Source of the DNA: JBGPBY01 sp041481485
Lineage (GTDB): Bacteria > Acidobacteriota > Terriglobia > 20CM-2-55-15
Direction of reading: 5' to 3'
Length of the DNA stretch: 17,442 bases
Assembly: GCA_041481485.1 (NCBI GenBank)
Contig: JBGPBY010000106.1
Location: 1-17,442, forward strand
The notes below the pieces were generated by a model that saw nothing but the letters and a program-made list of their open reading frames with translations, did no database searches and was not told where the DNA came from. The position numbers and the translations under genes were made by a program. Positions 6,778-14,079 of the stretch are shown here, piece by piece. The first letter of the stretch is position 1. Each line of letters starts with the position of its first letter.

Positions 6778-8343
6778 GTGCCAATTACAACGGATTTCAG
6801 ACAACCTCACAGCATCATCGATAAGTTCATCGGGCTGCTGGCCATCAGTCACCGGATGATCGCCGAAAAGGACTTCGATGAGCTCCTGAACATCATCACG
6901 GTGGATGCAGCCAAGCTTGTAGAAGCAGAGCGCGCCGCAATTTTCATTCTGGACAAATCCAGCGGCCAGCTCTGGGCAAGGACTGCCACCGGGGTTTCCG
7001 AAACAATACGTTTCGACTCACGACTTGGCATTGCCGGGGCAGTCCTGTTTTCCGGCAAGAACATGGTTGTCGAGGATGCGTACAATTCGCCGCTGTTTAA
7101 TCCCTCAATCGACTCCAAGACCGGCTTTCAAACCAGAAACATTCTCAGCGTTCCGCTACGGAATATCCGCCGCGACATCATCGGTGTTTTTCAGGTTCTG
7201 AATAAGAACAACGGAAGGTTCTCTCCCGAAGACGAACAACTCGTCGAGGCGCTGGCGCTTCATGCAGCCGTTGCTTTGGAGAATGCCAAGGCCATCGCGG
7301 ATCTGGAGTCGAAGCAGCTGGCGCTTCTGGAGGAGAATGAGACGCTGCGTAAGGAAGTTGAAGACCGTTTTTCGACCAAGAGCATCCTGGGAACGTCTGC
7401 CAAGATTTCGAAGATCCGCCAGCTGATCGAAAAGACAGCGCTCAGCAGCGTATCGGTGTTAATCACCGGGGAAAATGGGACAGGTAAAGAACTGTCGGCA
7501 CGCGCACTGCACAACGGAAGCCCGAGACGTGGGAAAACATTTGTTGCGTTGAATTGTGCCGCGCTGCCCGAAACGCTCGTGGAAAGCGAACTGTTCGGGA
7601 TCGAGAAAGGCGTCGCCACCGGCGTGGAGCGGCGGGTTGGCCGAATTGAGTCGGCAAATGGCGGAACACTGTTTCTGGATGAGATCGGAGATCTCAGCCT
7701 GACGGCTCAGGCCAAGCTGCTTCGTGTTCTGCAGGAGAGGGAAGTGGAATGGGTCGGCGGCCGCAAACCTGTTCCCGTTGACGTACGGGTCATCGCGGCG
7801 ACGAACAAGGATTTGAAAGCAGAAATCCAGAATGGGAAATTCCGGCAGGACTTGTATTTCCGCCTGAATGTGGTTCATCTCCATATGCCTCCCCTGCGCG
7901 AGATTCGCGCCGACATTCCATTGCTTGCCAGTTATTTCCTTCGCAAACAGGCTAAGGAACTCGAGCGCAATATCACCGGCTTCGCTTCAGAAGCAATGAG
8001 GGCGCTGATGGCATACTCCTGGCCTGGAAACATCCGCGAACTTGAAAACGAAGTCCGCCGTTCCGTAGTTCTGACTTCCGATGAGCAGGTCGGAATTGAG
8101 GATCTGTCGGAATCCGTGCGCGAAGAGCACCTCGAAACTCCCGCAGAAGCCGGCGACTCCGAAGCTGCGCAGAACGGCCGAAGTTCAAAGCAAAAGCTCA
8201 AGGATCGCGTGACCACCCTGGAAATTCAGATGATCCGCGGCGGTATGCTCCAGACCGGTGGCGATAAACGGCGGACCGCAAAACTTCTTGGACTAAGCCA
8301 TCAGGGATTGTTGAACAAGCTGAAGCGGTACGGATTACAGTAG
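6778..8343 (+). CDS. GAF-AAA+-Fis regulator of the sigma-54 activator (NtrC/NorR-like) family with variant GAFTGA loop
   Basis: A 521-residue cytoplasmic regulator. An N-terminal GAF domain (about 20-172), which in this family binds a small ligand or senses redox state, is followed by a coiled linker (172-200), then an AAA+ domain: Walker A GENGTGKE (231-238), Walker B GTLFLDE (296-302), sensor I AATNKDL (340-346), Arg-finger region FRQDLYFRLNV (355-365) and sensor II WPGNIREL (415-422). A Fis-type helix-turn-helix ends the protein (about 475-521: DKRRTAKLLGLSHQGLLNKLKRYGL). At the place of the GAFTGA loop, which contacts sigma-54, the sequence is GVATGV (278-283): the conserved aromatic is missing. 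The start is a GTG, just after a hairpin, without a clear Shine-Dalgarno. There is no receiver domain and no kinase nearby, so control is by ligand or protein contact. Its stop is 5 nt from that of the convergent lipoprotein gene. Confidence 0.88.
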   Translation: MPITTDFRQPHSIIDKFIGLLAISHRMIAEKDFDELLNIITVDAAKLVEAERAAIFILDKSSGQLWARTATGVSETIRFDSRLGIAGAVLFSGKNMVVEDAYNSPLFNPSIDSKTGFQTRNILSVPLRNIRRDIIGVFQVLNKNNGRFSPEDEQLVEALALHAAVALENAKAIADLESKQLALLEENETLRKEVEDRFSTKSILGTSAKISKIRQLIEKTALSSVSVLITGENGTGKELSARALHNGSPRRGKTFVALNCAALPETLVESELFGIEKGVATGVERRVGRIESANGGTLFLDEIGDLSLTAQAKLLRVLQEREVEWVGGRKPVPVDVRVIAATNKDLKAEIQNGKFRQDLYFRLNVVHLHMPPLREIRADIPLLASYFLRKQAKELERNITGFASEAMRALMAYSWPGNIRELENEVRRSVVLTSDEQVGIEDLSESVREEHLETPAEAGDSEAAQNGRSSKQKLKDRVTTLEIQMIRGGMLQTGGDKRRTAKLLGLSHQGLLNKLKRYGLQ

Positions 8344-8348
8344 GCTGC

Positions 8349-8840
8349 TTACTTCCCCAGAGCCTCGAAATCCTTGACGTCGATCTCAATGCTACTCTTC
8401 GCTCCGCCGACGGAACGCTGATAACGCAGGAGACGGCCGGTTTTTGAGTCAAATGACGCCATTGGATAGATCGAGAAACCTGGAGGCGCTCCAAGTAACT
8501 CCGGCTTTTTCGCAAGATCGAGTTCCTGTGCCAGAACATGGAATAGTCCTTCCACGGAGTACGCATGCCCGCTTTCTGCAGTCATCAGCTGACCGTTTTC
8601 CAAGAACTTGATGACCTCCAGGTCTCGAACCGTCACTTCATATTTAGTTAACGCGAGACGGTCGCTCTTACTCTCGACAACCATGCGGTAATAAGTGATT
8701 CCTGAAGCTTCCCATCGCTGGCGGGCGGACTGAAGGGATTCGGGAGTCAGGCTGGAAAGACTCGAACATCCCATCATGACGAAGAACAAAAAGAAGAGGG
8801 CCAGGAGGGAACGTGAGCGGGGAACTCGCGTGTTAGCCAC
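8349..8840 (-). CDS. Probable lipoprotein, DUF6174-like
   Basis: A 163-residue protein with a lipoprotein signal: basic N-terminus (RVPRSRS), hydrophobic core (LLALFFLFFVMM) and lipobox-like MMGC followed by SS, so it is probably lipidated at that cysteine and held at the periplasmic face of a membrane. The mature part, ARQRWEASGITYYRMVVES...YEVTVRD...YSVEGLFHVL...GFSIYPMASFD, has the layout of DUF6174 proteins (W-x-x-x-G-I-x-x-Y, a central VTVRDG-like strand, TVEGLF). Function of the family is unknown. The GTG start (8838-8840) overlaps the moaA stop by 8 nt, so it is translated from the same mRNA; the link to molybdenum cofactor may be only positional. A TTG one codon upstream is possible. 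Confidence 0.68.
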   Translation of the reverse strand: MANTRVPRSRSLLALFFLFFVMMGCSSLSSLTPESLQSARQRWEASGITYYRMVVESKSDRLALTKYEVTVRDLEVIKFLENGQLMTAESGHAYSVEGLFHVLAQELDLAKKPELLGAPPGFSIYPMASFDSKTGRLLRYQRSVGGAKSSIEIDVKDFEALGK

Positions 8841-9849
8841 CAAGCGTAATCATTTCGATTTTCTTGTGCGATTCGGGTTTGTACTCACCGCCTGTACGGA
8901 GGCGCTCCCATCGGACATCGGAATAACGATCTGTGCGCGCGCTCCAGATCGCACCGATCTTCTCGACAAGGACTTGATCGGAAGCGCCGCCACGCATCGT
9001 CGTCTTCAGGTCGAAGCCGGTTTCCGAAAAAAGGCATGTGACCAGTTTCCCGTCGGCCGTCAAACGGACCCGTGTGCAGCTGCTGCAAAACGGTTCGGTT
9101 ACCGAACCGATGATTCCGATCCGGCCGGAACCATCCAGAAATTCGTAATCCACCGCAGGCGCGCTGCCACCCGCACGACCGGTCTCCCGGAGCGGAAAAG
9201 CGCTTTCAATTGTGCGCAGTATCTCTGCTTTTATGAAGGTTTTATTGAGAGTCCATCCGCTGGCGTTTCCGACATCCATGTATTCTATAAAGCGCATCTC
9301 GAAGCCGTTCTTGCGCGCAAAGGAAACCAGATCGACAATTTCATCTTCATTGAAACCACGGATCACCACGGCGTTGATTTTGATCGGCTTCATACCAACG
9401 CTCTGGGCCGTGAACAGGCCGGTCAATACGGCGTCAAGATCGCCGCGCTGGGTAATCTGCCGGAACCGCTCCGGCTGGAGAGTGTCGATGCTCACATTGA
9501 TTCGTTTCAGGCCTGCATCGAATAAGCCCTGAGCCTGTTCCGCCAGGAGCGCTCCGTTTGTAGTCAGGGAGAGATCGTCGATCCCGGGGATCGCGGACAA
9601 CAAACCGACCAGACGATACAGTTCACGCCGCACGAGCGGTTCGCCACCGGTCAGCCGGATCTGCGTGACGCCGAGTCCAGCAAAAACCCGCGCCAGGCGT
9701 TCGATTTCCGCAAACGTCAGGACTTCCGATTTCGCCATCCACGTGTATTCATCGAACGGCATGCAATACGTACACCGGAAGTTGCAGCGATCCGTTACCG
9801 AAATGCGGAGGTCGCGAATCGGACGCTGAAGGGTGTCGACAATGTTCAC
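8833..9849 (-). CDS. moaA: GTP 3',8-cyclase (molybdenum cofactor biosynthesis protein A)
   Basis: MoaA is a radical SAM enzyme that starts molybdenum cofactor synthesis by converting GTP to 3',8-cyclo-GTP. From the GTG at 9847-9849 it is 338 residues. The SAM cluster motif CNFRCTYC is at residues 22-29 in RISVTDRCNFRC; RLTGGEPLVRREL and NVSIDTL follow. The second 4Fe-4S cluster is in FCSSCTRVRLTADGKLVTCLF, and the protein ends in Gly-Gly, the conserved C-terminal GG that reaches the active site. The frame stays open 52 codons further up, but that includes palindromic repeat sequence; NIVDTLQRPIRDLRIS is the usual MoaA beginning. A promoter match directly before this GTG supports the choice, implying a leaderless mRNA. 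ATG 9907-9909 is an alternative. No other moa gene is in the window. The lipoprotein gene overlaps its 3' end. Confidence 0.95.
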   Translation of the reverse strand: MNIVDTLQRPIRDLRISVTDRCNFRCTYCMPFDEYTWMAKSEVLTFAEIERLARVFAGLGVTQIRLTGGEPLVRRELYRLVGLLSAIPGIDDLSLTTNGALLAEQAQGLFDAGLKRINVSIDTLQPERFRQITQRGDLDAVLTGLFTAQSVGMKPIKINAVVIRGFNEDEIVDLVSFARKNGFEMRFIEYMDVGNASGWTLNKTFIKAEILRTIESAFPLRETGRAGGSAPAVDYEFLDGSGRIGIIGSVTEPFCSSCTRVRLTADGKLVTCLFSETGFDLKTTMRGGASDQVLVEKIGAIWSARTDRYSDVRWERLRTGGEYKPESHKKIEMITLGG

Positions 9850-9855
9850 AGTTTG

Positions 9856-9884
9856 ATTATGAGGGACAAGGGCTTCGGCTTCAA
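9856..9884 (-). promoter_or_regulatory. Candidate sigma-70-type promoter of moaA
   Basis: On the minus strand, TTGAAG (9884-9879), a 17-bp spacer and CATAAT (9861-9856). The -10 box ends 6 nt before the GTG start of moaA, so transcription would begin at or next to the start codon. Five of six -10 bases and four of six -35 bases match consensus. Confidence 0.5.
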
Positions 9885-9937
9885 CTAATCGAAGCTGATG
9901 GTGACGCATTCTTGCACGCTCATCGCAGGGCAATCGC

Positions 9938-10151
9938 ATTCCCAGCCGCGTTAGCGGCGGCAGTTCCTTAGCCACCGGCGTAAGCCGGTGGAAATTGTAG
10001 CTCAAAAGCCAAACGAGCCGCGTAGCGGCGACAGATCAAGAAAATTGCTGGATCTGTCGTGCCTGACGGCACTCGGTTCTTCGTGGATTGCTGTTCCACC
10101 GGCTGACGCCGGTGGCTAAAGGGATCTGCCACCGCTAACGCGGTTGGGAAT
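9938..10151. repeat. Composite nested palindrome built from three REP-like unit types
   Basis: Outer arms 9938-9993 and 10094-10151 are imperfect inverted copies of each other (about 56 bp, a few substitutions and one 2-nt indel). Each arm holds two hairpin units: CCGCGTTAGCGG-type and CCACCGGCGTAAGCCGGTGG-type (CCACCGGCTGACGCCGGTGG in the right copy). An inner pair, 10014-10038 against 10051-10075, begins CGAG and ends GACAGATC in both orientations and flanks a short loop; its arms are the units GCCGCGTAGCGGC and GTGCCTGACGGCAC. The whole block could fold as one long stem. It lies upstream of moaA and is distinct in sequence from elements 1 and 2, but the flanking AATCGCATTCC (9933-9943) also occurs beside element 1. 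Confidence 0.88.
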
Positions 10152-10207
10152 ACGACTGGCCGTGCGGTCCGCTATCGACAAGCGGCCGGATGAGCGGCTC
10201 GGATTCC

Positions 10208-10235
10208 ATGTCGCATAAGATACGTTATGTGGGGA
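10208..10235. other. dif/Xer-like tyrosine-recombinase site
   Basis: An 11-6-11 layout: left arm ATGTCGCATAA, centre GATACG, right arm TTATGTGGGGA. The inner palindrome CATAA/TTATG around a 6-bp centre, and CGCATAA/TTATGT specifically, match the XerC/XerD core of the E. coli dif site; the outer right arm departs from it. No recombinase gene is in the window. It may be the chromosomal dif, a site used by an Xer-exploiting element, or the end of a lost tyrosine-recombinase element. The assignment is by motif only. Confidence 0.45.
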
Positions 10236-10570
10236 ATCAGCCTCACTTTGCAGAAACCCCTGCCTGTCACGGGTCCCGGCGCTTCCATATTCCAGGTCCT
10301 GCGTCCAACCATGCCTTTACCCTGTGGAAATACCTGTGGAAATTTGGAAATCGCGCACCTTCGTCGATGTAATGCTTAGAATTCTCAAGAGTTAGGACAA
10401 TTCGCCTGAAACCCGCTCCTGTTGAAAACTTCCACGGTCTGGCAAGCCGAAACCCGCAATGGGACTGGGTTCCAGCAGGCTGCTACGCAGAGAATGCCAT
10501 GATTACTGGACTTCCGGCGGACGTGGATTTTACTCGCGATCTTGTAATACTTGCGAAATGGAAAGTTAAC
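10236..10570. other. Non-coding stretch between the dif-like site and the protease stop
   Basis: No convincing gene is seen on either strand. Short open frames here lack ribosome sites and gene-like composition. Minor direct repeats occur (CCTGTGGAAAT twice near 10320-10342; GAAACCCGC twice near 10410 and 10460). Its low coding content next to the composite palindrome and dif-like site makes it a candidate scar of past insertions, but no transposase fragment was recognised. It is immediately downstream of the protease gene and has no clear terminator. Confidence 0.4.
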
Positions 10571-12910
10571 TTATTGAATCTGACCGTCAAGCGTTACTCG
10601 AAGTTCAAAATTATCTGTACCCTCCGGTATATCAAATCCTTTGATGAGCACCTGCCACGTCCCTGGATGCGGATTCTTGATGCTGGCTCTTTCGGGACCG
10701 GCCTGTGAAACTCCGGGCTGCTTACCATCCTTGTTGACGAAAATACGCCCGACGGGATTGATCAGGGTCATATCGATATCGCTTGTGGGATAGTGTCCCC
10801 AGTCATGGCCCCAGCTCAAAAGGAATTCCCCATTATGGGTGCCTGGAGGAACCACCACTGGAATCGTGCGCGTTTCGCCATTGTGAATGATGCCGCGTAC
10901 GGTAGGTGCTGGTAGCGCATCCACGATGGAATGAACGTGGATTCCCGCGGATATTTTTCCCGCATTGATAAAGTCTCCCAGCAACGTAATCCGCATGATT
11001 CCGGTATCAGGATCGTCAATCTGGAATTGACTGTCGACAGACACGAACGGCGATTCTTGTGTATAAAACCCGAGGATATAGTCACCGGCGGCGCCAATGG
11101 ACGACGTTTTCGCGCTATGGATATTCACGAACATATCGTCGCCGCCGAAGAAGGGATTCTGCTGGCTGGGGGGCAGCGAAGACTGAAAATCATCCAGCGC
11201 TACTATGACTTCCCGGGTTCCGGGCTCCACTCTATAGAGCAGGTCAAATCTCTGTCCGGGCTTTAAGAAACCAGTCGTAAGCTGAACATTTCCCGAATAA
11301 ACAACGAGGTCGGTATTTCGTTCTACGTTGCGCTCGACATCCGGAGACGGATTTCCCGGGTCTGAAAGATAACCGGGGACATTTCCAAGATTCAGAAGGT
11401 TGAATGCGCCCACGGCATCGGGTACGCCGTTTCCGTCATCGATTGTTGTGGAGCCGTCGGTGATCAGACTGCGTCTTCCTGAAGCAATGACGCTATTGCG
11501 CAGTTCGGTTGCTGTGGCCTGTGGAAACGCCTGGCGCAACGCTAAGACGATACCGGAAACAATCGACGTGCTGTAGGAGGTGCCGCTGGCGATACTCAAA
11601 TCATTATCGCAGGCATCCGCAACCTGTGCCGGACAGTACCCCTGAGCAAAATTTGCCATGCCATTGGCGACGACATCCGGATCCAGTCGTCCATCTGCAT
11701 TGGGTCCCCGGGAACTGAACCATGAAGTTTGAGTTCCGGACGATGGATGGTATAGCGCTCCGGTTCCTGGACCGAACAGGAGTTCGGCGAGAATGCGGTC
11801 ATTTGCAGCTCTGGTGATTCCGCCGACGGTCAGTGCACTCATGGAACTGCCGGGACTGGCCACTGTTAGTGAGGACGGTCCGGTATTCCCTGTCCCGACG
11901 ACCGGAACAATACCGGCTCTGAGAAGTGCATCGATCGAACGGTCGAGCAGAGTGCGACCCGCTGCGAGTGTCCGGACTCCGAGACTCAGATTACAGACGT
12001 CAATTTTAAGGCCTCGGGTTCCATGACTCTCGTCCCAGTCTTTTCGCAAGTCGATGACATGCTGTATGGCTTTCAGAATGACGGAAAGCGGCGCGCCCGT
12101 GCTGGCGTCCACTCCAAACACGCGCACGGCGTATATCTTTGCGGATGGCGCGGTTCCAATCAGAGCCAGTTCGCCGGTTTGGGGATCCAGTGCGGCAGGA
12201 GCATAGGCCTGAATCGCGTCGTGCAGTGTATCGCTGACGGCAAAAAAACCCTTTCCGGAAATCAAACCGGCCACGAATGTCCCGTGTCCGTCGTTGGCAA
12301 TGTTGGAGAATCCGTTGCCGTCGCCGACAAAATCTATGCCGCCGATCAGCGAGTGATCGGAATCCAGATACGAAAATCCCGGGCGATATCCCGAATCGAT
12401 AAGGGCAACGATGGTGTTTTCTCCGGTGAATCCCTGCGCATGCAGCTTGTCGATTCTCGTTCCAAGATTATTGAGGACGTAAGCCTGGGGATGAGTGGAC
12501 GCAAATGTGGACAACCCGGACGAGACAATCGGCCGTCCCGATTTTGCCCGATTGGTCACGACAGGTCCGGTTTGCAATTCCCTTGCGTTGCGAATTCCGC
12601 CTGCAGTGATGTTCCGCGGTCCGAGAATGCGCACATCTTTTGAAATCGCCGCAGGCGCCACCATATTTCGAATTGTTTCGATGGAGCTTGCCGGAACATC
12701 CGCGGCCAGCGCATCGGCGTATCGAAGTTCGGCGGTGACCCTGCCGCCTTGCGCTTGAATCGCCTTACTGATCCGATCGCCGACCCCGTTGGTTTCGACC
12801 AGTATGTGTTCGTATTCCGGGCTCTCCTGGGCTCTTGTGGTTTGCGATACGAGGTTCGCTGCAAGGAAACAGACGAGCAGAAAGTAGAGCGGTTTGCGAA
12901 GGGTCGTCAT
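10571..12910 (-). CDS. Secreted subtilisin-family (S8) serine protease
   Basis: A 779-residue exported peptidase. A signal peptide covers residues 1-27 (hydrophobic LYFLLVCFLAANLVSQ, cleavage near TRA-QE). Residues about 32-96 resemble an inhibitor-type propeptide. The S8 domain (about 145-510) has the triad Asp172 in VALIDSGY, His209 in NDGHGTFVAG and Ser445 in ASGTSYST, with oxyanion Asn342 in GTGNTGP. Most subtilases have GTSMA after the serine; here it is GTSYS, with the nucleophile kept. The C-terminal 250 residues are beta-rich; the last part (DIDMTLINPVG, NPHPGTWQVLIKG, NFELRVTLDG) looks like a PPC-type beta-sandwich used for secretion or substrate binding. The ATG has AAAGGA 7 nt upstream, and TTGACA lies about 60 nt upstream. 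It stands alone, divergent from the aminotransferase gene. Target substrates are unknown, probably extracellular protein. Confidence 0.9.
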   Translation of the reverse strand: MTTLRKPLYFLLVCFLAANLVSQTTRAQESPEYEHILVETNGVGDRISKAIQAQGGRVTAELRYADALAADVPASSIETIRNMVAPAAISKDVRILGPRNITAGGIRNARELQTGPVVTNRAKSGRPIVSSGLSTFASTHPQAYVLNNLGTRIDKLHAQGFTGENTIVALIDSGYRPGFSYLDSDHSLIGGIDFVGDGNGFSNIANDGHGTFVAGLISGKGFFAVSDTLHDAIQAYAPAALDPQTGELALIGTAPSAKIYAVRVFGVDASTGAPLSVILKAIQHVIDLRKDWDESHGTRGLKIDVCNLSLGVRTLAAGRTLLDRSIDALLRAGIVPVVGTGNTGPSSLTVASPGSSMSALTVGGITRAANDRILAELLFGPGTGALYHPSSGTQTSWFSSRGPNADGRLDPDVVANGMANFAQGYCPAQVADACDNDLSIASGTSYSTSIVSGIVLALRQAFPQATATELRNSVIASGRRSLITDGSTTIDDGNGVPDAVGAFNLLNLGNVPGYLSDPGNPSPDVERNVERNTDLVVYSGNVQLTTGFLKPGQRFDLLYRVEPGTREVIVALDDFQSSLPPSQQNPFFGGDDMFVNIHSAKTSSIGAAGDYILGFYTQESPFVSVDSQFQIDDPDTGIMRITLLGDFINAGKISAGIHVHSIVDALPAPTVRGIIHNGETRTIPVVVPPGTHNGEFLLSWGHDWGHYPTSDIDMTLINPVGRIFVNKDGKQPGVSQAGPERASIKNPHPGTWQVLIKGFDIPEGTDNFELRVTLDGQIQ

Positions 12911-12942
12911 TCAGAAATCCTTTCCGTTTGGCGCGATGGATG

Positions 12943-12971
12943 AAATTCCGCTAGCGACAGGGTTTTGTCAA
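12943..12971 (-). promoter_or_regulatory. Candidate promoter of the S8 protease gene
   Basis: A perfect TTGACA on the minus strand (12971-12966), a 17-bp spacer and a poor -10 GAATTT (12948-12943), about 32 nt before the ATG. The strong -35 with a weak -10 could mean an activated promoter; the match may also be chance. Confidence 0.3.
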
Positions 12972-13007
12972 GACCAATCCCGGATGAATTTGAAATTTTG
13001 CATCTGG

Positions 13008-13013
13008 TATGAT
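13008..13013 (+). promoter_or_regulatory. Candidate -10 box of the aminotransferase-phosphorylase operon
   Basis: TATGAT, ending 9 nt before the ATG at 13023. No good -35 at 16-18 bp. The position implies a nearly leaderless message, consistent with the lack of a Shine-Dalgarno. Confidence 0.3.
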
Positions 13014-13022
13014 TTCAAACCG

Positions 13023-14078
13023 ATGAGGAAGCCATTGCTCTTGCTGCCGGGACCGATGCAGTTACCGGAGGAAATCCAGGCAGCCGGAAACAAACCTCTG
13101 TTCAATCACCGGTCCCGGAAGATGCACGATCTTCTTGGTCAGCTGGAATCCGGCTGCAGACCGCTTTTCGGCACTTCGGGCGACATCATATTCCTTGCCG
13201 CATCCGGAAGTGGTGCCATGGAATCGGCGATTGTCAATCTCACGTCTCCGGGAGATGAAGTCATCGTTGCTGTCGGAGGAACATTTGCGGAGCGCTGGAG
13301 TCATATTGCGACGGCGTTTGGGTTGACGGTTCACAGAATTGAAACGGACTGGCGCTTCGGCGTGACGCTGGCACAAGTAAAGAGAAGCGTGGAGGAATGG
13401 CCGCGTGCAAAAGTGGTATTTGCGACCTGGAGTGAAAGTTCCACCGGGGTGCTGATCGATCTGAAAGCCATCGGGTCCTATCTGCGAAGCCGGGACAAAA
13501 TCTTCGTTGCAGATGCCGTTTCCGGCCTGGCCGTTTCGCCAATGTTCATGGATGAATGGTGTATCGATGCCGTTGTTGCCGGATCTCAAAAGGGCCTGAT
13601 GCTGCCGCCCGGTCTGGGAATAGCCGCCGTTGGTCCGCGAGCCTGGGAACAATACCGGAGAGCCAGAATGCCGCGTTTCTATTGGGATTGGGCGAAATAT
13701 AAATCAGCCATTCCTTTTACTCCGGCGACTTCACTTCTAATGCAGGCCGAAGCGGCTCTCAACTTCATCCGCTCGCATGGAATGGACGCCATATTCGCGA
13801 GGCGGGCTGAGGTCGCCTCCCGGATCCGTGCTTTCGTAATGGAATGCGGAATGGATGTTTACGCGAAACTTCCAGGCAATGGGATTACCGGTGTACTTTT
13901 TCCAGCGGGTTTCAATTCCAGCGACCTGATCCGGAGGCTTGATGAGGAATTTGGCATCCAGATCGGAGAAGGACTTGGCGCGATTCAGAATTCGACGTTT
14001 CGCATCGGGCATGTCGGCCATATTACGGATGAAGAACTGGATTACTTCACCGCAAGCTTCAGGGCCTGTTTAAACTGA
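13023..14078 (+). CDS. Class V PLP-dependent aminotransferase, serine/alanine-glyoxylate (AGT/SGAT) type
   Basis: A 351-residue cytoplasmic enzyme of the class V aminotransferases, related to alanine-glyoxylate and serine-glyoxylate/serine-pyruvate transaminases. The N-terminal LLLPGPMQLPEEI and NHRS (28-31) are typical; the cofactor region GSGAMESA (62-69), Asp164 in VADAVSG and the Schiff-base Lys190 in AGSQKGLMLPPGL are visible, as is FRIGHVGH near the C-terminus. The open frame extends 43 codons upstream, overlapping the divergent protease gene, but RKPLLLLPGP is the normal beginning, so ATG 13023 was chosen. The exact amino donor cannot be told; serine, alanine and aspartate users look alike. 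The phosphorylase gene starts one base after its stop, so the pair is translationally coupled. Confidence 0.88.
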   Translation: MRKPLLLLPGPMQLPEEIQAAGNKPLFNHRSRKMHDLLGQLESGCRPLFGTSGDIIFLAASGSGAMESAIVNLTSPGDEVIVAVGGTFAERWSHIATAFGLTVHRIETDWRFGVTLAQVKRSVEEWPRAKVVFATWSESSTGVLIDLKAIGSYLRSRDKIFVADAVSGLAVSPMFMDEWCIDAVVAGSQKGLMLPPGLGIAAVGPRAWEQYRRARMPRFYWDWAKYKSAIPFTPATSLLMQAEAALNFIRSHGMDAIFARRAEVASRIRAFVMECGMDVYAKLPGNGITGVLFPAGFNSSDLIRRLDEEFGIQIGEGLGAIQNSTFRIGHVGHITDEELDYFTASFRACLN

Positions 14079-14079
14079 T

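Noticed and set aside
8776..9525. Plus-strand open frame of 249 codons
   Set aside because: Antisense to moaA, which has both iron-sulfur motifs and the C-terminal GG.
9850..10005. N-terminal extension of moaA up to 10005
   Set aside because: It runs into the composite palindrome; MoaA homology and a promoter match both begin at the GTG at 9849.
10190..10372. 60-codon plus-strand frame spanning the dif-like site
   Set aside because: No ribosome site, no similarity, and it translates a recombination-site-like palindrome.
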